This document shows positions 14,788-19,775 of a DNA stretch of 19,775 bases, in pieces. The position numbers and the translations under genes were made by a program. The stretch spans positions 1 through 19,775 of the forward strand of contig JAKCCP010000203.1 of NCBI GenBank assembly GCA_021841985.1, read 5' to 3'. The notes under the pieces are model-generated. The model saw only the letters and a program-made list of their open reading frames with translations, did not search any database and was not told where the DNA came from. Position 1 is the first letter of the stretch, and every line of letters begins with the position of its first letter. Source of the DNA: Pseudomonadota bacterium (GTDB taxonomy: Bacteria > Pseudomonadota > Alphaproteobacteria > Acetobacterales > Acetobacteraceae).

Positions 14788-15890
14788 GTCGAGTCCCGCG
14801 GGGTTGCGGCAAAAATGCGCGCATGCGCGGCACTCCACGCGACCGACATCTCAAGCCCTGGTTGCAAACCTCGCAGATTGGCGCTAGCAGGGCGCGTAAT
14901 GATGATTTCTCCACCCGCGCCGAGAGAAACGATAAGCCGGGTTAACGCACCAAGCGGCATGACCTTGCGCAGCACCGCGGAAATCGCTCCTTCCCCCAAT
15001 TCCTCGGCGGCGATCGCCGCCACCGCGATCCGCTCCGGCCGGATCATCAAGCGCGAGCGTTGCCCGATCGCGATCCGCTCGGCAAGAGAGCCCGCGACGC
15101 GCGCGCCATTATCGAGGCGGAGGCGGGCGATATCATTCTCGTCTTCCTCCAGGACGCCATCGAGAATATTGGCCTCGCCCATCGCGATCGCGGCGGTGAG
15201 GCTCGCGGGCGCGTCATAGAGGCTTTGTGGCGTGCCGTCCTGAACGATGCGGCCCTCGTGCAGCACCAGGGCGCGATCGGCGAGCGCGAAAACCGCGGCC
15301 GGCGTGCGCGCGGCGAGCAGCGTCGTCACCCCTGGCGCGGCGGGGCCGGCGCGGAGCAGGGTTGCCAGCATGCGGCGTTCGGGCTCGGCGAAGCCGTCAT
15401 CCGGCTCCTCCAGCAACAGCAGCGCCGGCGAGGCGATCAGGGCGCGCGCGAGGGCGGCGCGATAGCGCTCGGCGGGTGAAAGTTCCCCCGGTCGGCGCGC
15501 GGCGCACTCGGCCAGCCCAACCATCGCCAGCATCGCGGCGACCCGCCCTCGCCGCACCTTGCCGGCGATCCCACGCGCGGCGAGCGGGGCGGCGACATTG
15601 CCGGCGATATCGCGAAAGCCGATCAGCCCGGCATTGGCCGGCACGTAGCCGAAGCCCCGCCGATGCGCTGGGGTGGCCTGGAGCCGCCGGCCGTTGATCA
15701 CGATCTCGCCCGATCCCGGGCGGCGCAATCCGGCGATCATGCGCAGCACGCCGCGCGCCGCCGCACCATAGCGATCGAGCAGGGCGAGGCTTTCACCCCG
15801 CGCCATCATCAGGGCGGCATCCTCGCCGGCGGCCAGGTCGATGCCGCGCACGGCAAGAAAAGCTGGCTCGGGGAGATCGCTCGATTGCAT
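14784..15890 (-). CDS. PotA-like ABC ATPase homologue lacking all catalytic motifs (pseudo-ATPase)
   Basis: 368 residues aligning end to end with PotA/CysA-type ATPases. The N-terminal domain (about 10-240) keeps framework blocks VLRMIAGLRRPGSGEI, ALARALIASPALLLL, ADRALVLHEGRIVQDGTP, and a C-terminal TOBE-like domain (about 240-365, LMIRPERIAV). The functional motifs are gone. Walker A is DRYGAAARG at 39-47 (lysine replaced by alanine). The Q-loop is VPANAGLIG. The signature is LSPAE at 138-142. Walker B is LLLLEE. The H-loop histidine position is arginine (AARTPAA, 192-198). No stop or frameshift is present. The start is ATG 15890, with no obvious ribosome site; upstream in-frame ATGs at 15938 and 15974 exist, but the latter overlaps the divergent gene. 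First gene of the three-gene cassette. Confidence 0.8.
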   Translation of the reverse strand: MQSSDLPEPAFLAVRGIDLAAGEDAALMMARGESLALLDRYGAAARGVLRMIAGLRRPGSGEIVINGRRLQATPAHRRGFGYVPANAGLIGFRDIAGNVAAPLAARGIAGKVRRGRVAAMLAMVGLAECAARRPGELSPAERYRAALARALIASPALLLLEEPDDGFAEPERRMLATLLRAGPAAPGVTTLLAARTPAAVFALADRALVLHEGRIVQDGTPQSLYDAPASLTAAIAMGEANILDGVLEEDENDIARLRLDNGARVAGSLAERIAIGQRSRLMIRPERIAVAAIAAEELGEGAISAVLRKVMPLGALTRLIVSLGAGGEIIITRPASANLRGLQPGLEMSVAWSAAHARIFAATPRDST

Positions 15891-15972
15891 CACGAGGAGG
15901 GTTTTCGTATGGCCTAGGGCGTGATGGCAACCACCCATCGCACGATGTTTCGATAAAGAAAGGACGAATGCC
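15891..15972. promoter_or_regulatory. Divergent control region between the pseudo-ABC cassette and the DUF883 gene
   Basis: 82 bp that must hold promoters for both directions, though no strong hexamers are visible. On the plus strand GAGGAGGG (15894-15901) stands 7 nt before ATG-GCC-TAG (15909-15917), a two-codon start-stop. AAAGGA near 15958-15963 is the likely ribosome site of the gene at 15973. Confidence 0.35.
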
Positions 15973-16227
15973 ATGAGCAACGCCAAGCCCGCCGAGGATC
16001 CGGCCGCCGAGATCGCCCGCCTCACCGCCGAACTCGAGACGCTGCGCGGTCGGGCCGGAGCTGCCCTGGGACGCGCCGGCAAGGAAGCCGGAAAGCTGGC
16101 CGAGGACGCCCGTGATCTGGCGCGCCATGAGACCGAGGCGCTGGCGCGGCAGGTGCAGGAACGGCCGCTGCTCGCGCTCGCCATCGCGGGTGCTGTGGGC
16201 TTCCTGATCGGGCGGCTGGCACGCTAG
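15973..16227 (+). CDS. DUF883 family (ElaB/YqjD-like) membrane-anchored protein
   Basis: 84 residues. The first 60 are strongly helical, charged and heptad-like (AAEIARLTAELETLRGRAGA), ending in a single C-terminal hydrophobic anchor ERPLLALAIAGAVGFLIGRL with the glycine pattern typical of DUF883. In E. coli the relatives ElaB, YgaM and YqjD are tail-anchored inner-membrane proteins that bind ribosomes in stationary phase; the same role here is inference. The ribosome site AAAGGA lies about 9 nt upstream. The next gene starts 4 bp after its stop, mirroring the yqjD-yqjE arrangement. Confidence 0.85.
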   Translation: MSNAKPAEDPAAEIARLTAELETLRGRAGAALGRAGKEAGKLAEDARDLARHETEALARQVQERPLLALAIAGAVGFLIGRLAR

Positions 16228-16231
16228 CGCG

Positions 16232-16612
16232 ATGCGGGCACTCCGCCTCGCCCGCATCGCGCTGGCGGCGGAGGCGCTGCGCTGGCGGCTTTGGGGGCGA
16301 CGACGAGGCCGGCAAGGGGCGCTGCTGGGCGCCGCCCTGGTCTTCGCGCTGCTGGCCCTGGCGTTGCTCCATCTCGCCCTCTGGCTGTGGTTCGCGGCGC
16401 GGCTGGGAGGGGTTGGCGGAGCGCTGGTGATCGCCGCGGGGGATGCTGCGGTCTCCTCCCTGCTGGTGCTTGCCGCCTATCTCGGCGGCGGCGAGGGACG
16501 CCTCGGCGGGGAAGCGGCGCGGCTCCGCGAGCAGGCGCTGGCCTCACTCCGCGCCGAGGTTTTCGGCTCGGCGCTCGCCGTCTTGCTCCATCTCTGGCGT
16601 CGCGAGCCATAG
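16232..16612 (+). CDS. YqjE/holin-like small membrane protein
   Basis: 126 residues with a basic N-terminus (RWRLWGRRRGRQ), two adjacent hydrophobic helices (about 31-55 and 60-85, GALLGAALVFALLALALLHL then GALVIAAGDAAVSSLLVLAA), and an arginine-rich amphipathic C-terminus ending in WRREP. Size, topology and position directly behind a DUF883 gene match the YqjE/DUF1469 (putative holin-X superfamily) partner of YqjD-type proteins. I make the family call mainly on context and topology; the primary sequence is very rich in alanine and leucine. The function of such proteins is unknown. Confidence 0.65.
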   Translation: MRALRLARIALAAEALRWRLWGRRRGRQGALLGAALVFALLALALLHLALWLWFAARLGGVGGALVIAAGDAAVSSLLVLAAYLGGGEGRLGGEAARLREQALASLRAEVFGSALAVLLHLWRREP

Positions 16613-16705
16613 CCGGGAGCGCGCGGCCGGTTGGCGTCTCGCCTCGCTCCCGCAGCGCGGCTATAGGATGCGGGAGAGATAAATTTTTGGGGAGCATTCC
16701 TGCGC
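16613..16705 (+). terminator. Possible terminator/leader segment before the HIBYL-CoA hydrolase gene
   Basis: 93 bp with GGGAGCG (16615-16621) and CGCTCCC (16645-16651) able to form a 7-bp stem; within the loop GGCG-tct-CGCC (16633-16643) forms a second stem. No T-tract follows. TATAGGAT near 16671 resembles a -10 element but lacks a good -35 at the right distance. TGGGGAG about 12 nt before the 16706 ATG is the ribosome site. Confidence 0.3.
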
Positions 16706-17713
16706 ATGGATGAGGCGGCAAGTGTGCAAAGCACGCATGAGGGCAGGATCGGGCGGCTCCTGCTCAACCGGCCCAAGGCGCTGAATGCGCTTGATCTCGA
16801 GATGATCCGTGGCCTCGCCGCGGCGCTTGAGGGCTGGCGCGACAGGCCGTCGGTGCATGCGGTGCTGATCGCGGGCGCGGGCGGGCGGGCGTTTTGCGCC
16901 GGGGGCGATATCCGTGCCGTGCGCGACGCCGCCCTCGCCGGGGACAATGTCGCGATCGAGCGCTTCTTCGCCGAGGAATACGCGCTGAACGAGGCGATCG
17001 CGCGCTACCCGAAACCCTATATCGCGCTGATCGACGGCGTTTGCATGGGCGGCGGCATCGGGGTTTCGGTCCACGGCACATTCCGCATCGCCAGCGAGCA
17101 CGCGATTTTCGCCATGCCGGAGACCGGCATCGGGCTGTTCCCCGATATCGGCGCGAGCTATTTTTTGCCCCGCCTGCCAGGCGAGCTTGGCATGTATCTC
17201 GCGCTCACCGGGGCGCAATTGCGCGGCGCGGATGCCGTCCATGCCGGGCTCGCCACGCATTTCGTGCGCCGCGAGGCGTTGGCCGATCTTGCTGCCGCGA
17301 TAACGCGTGACGGGCCGGCGGTGATCGCGGGCTTTGCCGCGCCCTTGCCGCCGTTCAGCCTGGCCGCCCACCGCGCACGGATCGATGCCTGTTTTTCCGC
17401 GCCCTCGGTGGCCGAGATTTTTGCCCGCCTCGCCGCCAGCGAGGAAAAATTCGCCCAGGCGACACTGGCTGTGCTGAAAACCCGCTCGCCGGCGGCGCTG
17501 CTATGGTCGTTCGCGCTGCTGCGGCGCGGCGCGGCGCGTGAACTGCGCGCCTGCCTCGCTCAGGAACTCGCGCTCACCCGGAAGGTGACGCGGCATCCCG
17601 ATTTTCTCGAGGGTGTGCGCGCCATGGTGGTCGATAAGGATCGCACCCCGCACTGGTCGGCACCCTCGATCGATGCGGTCGACGCCATGGCAATCGATGC
17701 GCTTTTCGCCTGA
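16706..17713 (+). CDS. 3-hydroxyisobutyryl-CoA hydrolase (enoyl-CoA hydratase/isomerase family)
   Basis: 335 residues of the crotonase fold. The enzyme hydrolyses 3-hydroxyisobutyryl-CoA to 3-hydroxyisobutyrate in valine degradation. Evidence: LLLNRPKALNALDLEMIRGL at the N-terminus, the oxyanion-hole segment RAFCAGGDIRAV (61-72), MGGGIGVSVHG (114-124), and the block MPETGIGLFPDIGASYFLPR, in which Glu139 and Asp147 match the catalytic residues of HIBCH. The FPDIG...FLPRLPG pattern separates this group from ordinary enoyl-CoA hydratases, as does the length of about 340 residues. The start is ATG 16706. The downstream MFS gene overlaps its end by 17 bp. No other valine-pathway gene is in the window. 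Confidence 0.92.
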   Translation: MDEAASVQSTHEGRIGRLLLNRPKALNALDLEMIRGLAAALEGWRDRPSVHAVLIAGAGGRAFCAGGDIRAVRDAALAGDNVAIERFFAEEYALNEAIARYPKPYIALIDGVCMGGGIGVSVHGTFRIASEHAIFAMPETGIGLFPDIGASYFLPRLPGELGMYLALTGAQLRGADAVHAGLATHFVRREALADLAAAITRDGPAVIAGFAAPLPPFSLAAHRARIDACFSAPSVAEIFARLAASEEKFAQATLAVLKTRSPAALLWSFALLRRGAARELRACLAQELALTRKVTRHPDFLEGVRAMVVDKDRTPHWSAPSIDAVDAMAIDALFA

Positions 17714-18923
17714 CGAGGGCGCCGCGCCGCGCCGGCTGCTGCTCGGGATTTCCCTGGTGCTGATCGGCTTCAACCTCCGCCTGCCGATCGCGAGCCTCGG
17801 GCCGGTGCTGCCCGAGGCGGCGCGGGCGGATGGGCTCACGCCCTTGGCCACCAGCGTCCTGACCACGCTGCCCTCGCTCTGCTTCGGGCTTTTCAGCCCG
17901 CTCGCGCCCTCGATGAGCCGGCGCATCGGCGCCGAGCACACCGTGCTGGTCATGCTCGCGGTGCTCACCCTCGGCACCGCGCTCCGCGGCCTCGGCGGCG
18001 CGCCCGCCCTGTTCGCGGCGCAAATCCTCGCCTGTCTCGGCATCGCCGCGATCAACGTGCTCGCCCCGGTGCTGGTGAAGCGCGATTTTCCCCGGCACGC
18101 CGCGATGATGACCGGGCTTTTCACCATGGCGCTCTGTGTTGGCGCCGCCCTCGCCGCCGGCACCACGGTGCCGCTCCGTCATCTGCTCGGTGGCTCCTGG
18201 GCGCTGGCACTCGCCGCCTGGGCGTTGCCGGCGCTGCTCGCGGCGCTGCTCTGGGCGCCGCTTCTGCCACCCCAGGAGACCATGCTCGGGCCGCCGGCGC
18301 GACCGCGCTCGCTGCTCACCGACCCACTGGCCTGGCAAGTCACCTTGTTCATGGGGCTGCAATCGGCGCTCGCCTATCTGGTGTTCGGCTGGCTCGCGCC
18401 GATCCTCCGCGATCGCGGGCTGAGCCCGGCGGTCGCCGGCTATCTCCTTTCGCTCTCCATCCTCGGCCAGGCGGTGACCTCGCTCGTCGCGCCAAGTTTT
18501 GCCGCGCGCCGGCGCAGCCAGAGCGGGGTGGCGCTGTTCTTTTCGGGGTTGGCGGTGGCGAGCCTGCTCGGCTGCCTCCTGGCCCCCCTCGGCACCGCCT
18601 GGCTCTGGGCGATCCTGCTCGGGCTGGCCCAGGGGGGATTGTTCGGCACCGCCCTGATGCTCATCGTGCTGCGCGCCCGCGACGCCCTGACTGCGGGCCA
18701 GCTTTCCGCCATGGCGCAAGGCATCGGCTATCTCCTCTCAGCACTCGGGCCGCTGCTCGCCGGGACGCTGCATGGCATGACCGGCGGCTGGGGCGCGGTG
18801 GCGGGCTGGGTGGGCGTGCTCGGCGGGGCGATGGCCTGGAGCGGGGCACAAGCCGGGCGGGCGCGCTATGTCGGCGCCTCGGCCCCGACCGCCGCCGCGA
18901 CCACCGGGGCGAGCGCGCGGTAA
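17697..18923 (+). CDS. MFS transporter, CynX/NimT-like
   Basis: 408 residues with about twelve transmembrane segments. The N-terminus RRLLLGISLVLIGFNLRLPI and following SLGPVLPEAARADGLTPLAT are typical of the CynX (cyanate)/NimT (2-nitroimidazole) subgroup, as are LPSLCFGLFSPLAPSMSRRI and the second-half GLQSALAYLVFGWLAPILRD. Members export small organic compounds or cyanate; the substrate is unknown here. The start is ATG 17697, inside the end of the hydrolase gene (17-bp overlap), consistent with coupled translation, although no clear Shine-Dalgarno precedes it. The 3' end overlaps the convergent OxyR-like gene by 58 bp. Intact. Confidence 0.85.
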   Translation: MRFSPDEGAAPRRLLLGISLVLIGFNLRLPIASLGPVLPEAARADGLTPLATSVLTTLPSLCFGLFSPLAPSMSRRIGAEHTVLVMLAVLTLGTALRGLGGAPALFAAQILACLGIAAINVLAPVLVKRDFPRHAAMMTGLFTMALCVGAALAAGTTVPLRHLLGGSWALALAAWALPALLAALLWAPLLPPQETMLGPPARPRSLLTDPLAWQVTLFMGLQSALAYLVFGWLAPILRDRGLSPAVAGYLLSLSILGQAVTSLVAPSFAARRRSQSGVALFFSGLAVASLLGCLLAPLGTAWLWAILLGLAQGGLFGTALMLIVLRARDALTAGQLSAMAQGIGYLLSALGPLLAGTLHGMTGGWGAVAGWVGVLGGAMAWSGAQAGRARYVGASAPTAAATTGASAR

Positions 18924-19775
18924 TCGGCCGTCCGCGGCGCCGCCGTCCGCCACGCGAGCCCAAGCGTGCGCCAAGCGCCTTCGCCGGCAAGCGGACGGAG
19001 CGCGATCTCGGCCCCCGCCGCCACGCCGCCCCGGATCGCGAGTTCGGGCAGCAGGGTGACGCCGAGGCCGCCGGCGACCATCTGCACTAGCGTCCGCAGG
19101 CTGGTCGCGGCGAATTCGCTGGAAAAATCCTCGCCGTCGCGCTCGCCCCCGAGCAGGCCGCAGGCGGCGAGCGCCTGATCGCGCAGGCAGTGCCCCTCTT
19201 CGAGCAGCAGCAGATCCTCGCCCGCCAGCGCCGCGACCGGCACCTCGGCGCGGCCGGCAAGCAGATGGCCAGGCGGCAGGGTGGCGACGAAGCGATCGCG
19301 CGCCACCAGGATCGTGTCCGCGCCGGCGCAATCGCAGGGCAGCGCCAGCAGCAGCACGTCGAGCCGCCCGGCGCGCAGGCGCTCGAGCAGCCGCGCCGTG
19401 GTGTCCTCGCGGAGAAACAGGCGGAGATGGGGGAAGGCGGCGCGCAGATGCGGGATCAGCCGGGGCAGCAGGAACGGCGCGATGGTCGGAATGAGGCCGA
19501 GGCGAAGCGGGCCGCTCATCGGCGCGCGCGCCGAGGTCGCGGCGTCCGCCACCGCCTGCAAGGCCGCCATCGCCGTCCGCGCCCGCTCCACCAGATTGCG
19601 CCCGAGGGCGGTGAACACTACCCGCTTACCCATGCCGCGGTCGAGGATCTCGGCATCCAACTGATGCTCCAGCATCAGGATGCCGGCGGAAAGCGTCGAT
19701 TGCGTCACCGCGCAGGCCTGGGCGGCGCGGCCGAAATGCTTGTGCTCGGCGAGGGCCAGGAGATAGCGCAATTGT
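18866..19775 (-). CDS. oxyR: OxyR-like LysR family peroxide sensor, 5'-truncated by window edge
   Basis: LysR-type regulator whose frame is open to the right edge, so the N-terminus lies outside. The apparent start at 19771 is a TTG leucine inside the conserved QLRYLLALAEHKHFGRAA helix of the DNA-binding domain. The winged helix-turn-helix continues with QACAVTQSTLSAGILMLEHQ. In the sensor domain LLLLEEGHCLRDQALAACG carries both OxyR redox cysteines, nine residues apart, as E. coli Cys199 and Cys208. GGLGVTLLPELA is also typical. OxyR activates peroxide defence genes on disulfide formation. The expected target (catalase, ahpC) is not in the window and may lie beyond the right edge. It converges on and overlaps the MFS gene by 58 bp. 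Confidence 0.9.
   Translation of the reverse strand, partial: QLRYLLALAEHKHFGRAAQACAVTQSTLSAGILMLEHQLDAEILDRGMGKRVVFTALGRNLVERARTAMAALQAVADAATSARAPMSGPLRLGLIPTIAPFLLPRLIPHLRAAFPHLRLFLREDTTARLLERLRAGRLDVLLLALPCDCAGADTILVARDRFVATLPPGHLLAGRAEVPVAALAGEDLLLLEEGHCLRDQALAACGLLGGERDGEDFSSEFAATSLRTLVQMVAGGLGVTLLPELAIRGGVAAGAEIALRPLAGEGAWRTLGLAWRTAAPRTADYRALAPVVAAAVGAEAPT

Noticed and set aside
13180..15219. 679-codon open frame on the plus strand opposite the ABC-like cassette
   Set aside because: I considered whether this was the real gene and the ABC-like frames were shadows. The minus-strand frames have signal peptide, SBP, TOBE and membrane features in proper order with coupled starts, while the plus frame is low-complexity Arg/Gly/Gln without domains.
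14784..15890. PotA-like gene as an ordinary pseudogene
   Set aside because: No stop or frameshift, a complete TOBE domain and a coupled overlap with the next gene; I kept it as a coding gene with lost motifs, while noting that decay by substitution alone cannot be excluded from one sequence.
15891..16184. N-terminal extension of the PotA-like protein into the DUF883 gene
   Set aside because: The Ser/Arg/Ala-rich extension is the reverse frame of the DUF883 gene; PotA proteins start close to the segment at 15890.
19769..19771. TTG as start codon of the OxyR-like gene
   Set aside because: It encodes a conserved leucine inside the first DNA-binding helix, with glutamine before it; the gene continues past the window edge.
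1..19775. tRNA/rRNA genes, CRISPR arrays, insertion sequences, phage genes
   Set aside because: No cloverleaf-like intergenic sequence, regularly spaced repeat, transposase motif or terminal inverted repeat was found; almost all sequence is explained by housekeeping-type genes.

Overview
This window is a GC-rich (roughly two-thirds G+C, estimated by eye), densely packed bacterial chromosome segment. The layout points to an alphaproteobacterium, most likely in the Rhodospirillales/Acetobacteraceae area. The main reasons are the pdhA-pdhB-pdhC-lpd cluster whose E1-beta carries its own lipoyl domain, the divergent anmK/tyrS pair, and GC-rich intergenic hairpin clusters of a kind I associate with that group. 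The taxonomic call is inference. I see no insertion sequence, phage gene, CRISPR array, tRNA or rRNA.

Layout. 2-1270: 3' part of a phosphomannomutase/phosphoglucomutase, followed by a hairpin-rich spacer. 1402-3778: divergent anmK (anhydro-MurNAc kinase) and tyrS, both starting at GTG. 3880-4791: an EamA-type transporter on the minus strand. 4792-7139: a divergent control region with a strong sigma70-like promoter overlapped by a 43-bp dyad, then a short leader ORF coupled by ATGA to an atypical NRAMP-family transporter, a 63-residue one-helix membrane protein, and a hot-dog thioesterase. 7246-7707: a small exported protein. 7991-13117: the pyruvate dehydrogenase complex (E1-alpha, lipoylated E1-beta, E2, E3).

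13168-15890 (minus strand): three overlapping or tightly spaced genes that look like a spermidine/putrescine-type ABC transporter, namely an ATPase-like protein, a substrate-binding protein and one short permease. The ATPase-like protein has lost the Walker A lysine, Q-loop glutamine, LSGGQ signature, Walker B aspartate and H-loop histidine, yet keeps an open frame and its TOBE domain. The permease is shortened and its EAA coupling loop is altered. I consider this intact-frame pseudo-ABC cassette the most unusual thing in the window.

15973-16612: a DUF883 (ElaB/YqjD-like) protein followed by a YqjE/holin-like membrane protein. 16706-18923: a 3-hydroxyisobutyryl-CoA hydrolase (valine catabolism) overlapping a CynX-like MFS transporter. 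18866-19775: an OxyR-like LysR regulator that runs off the right edge, convergent with and overlapping the MFS gene.

Functionally, most genes are core metabolism (PDH, tyrosyl-tRNA charging, peptidoglycan recycling, sugar-phosphate interconversion, valine breakdown). The accessory interest lies in the NRAMP-like operon with its operator and leader ORF, and in the degenerate ABC cassette.
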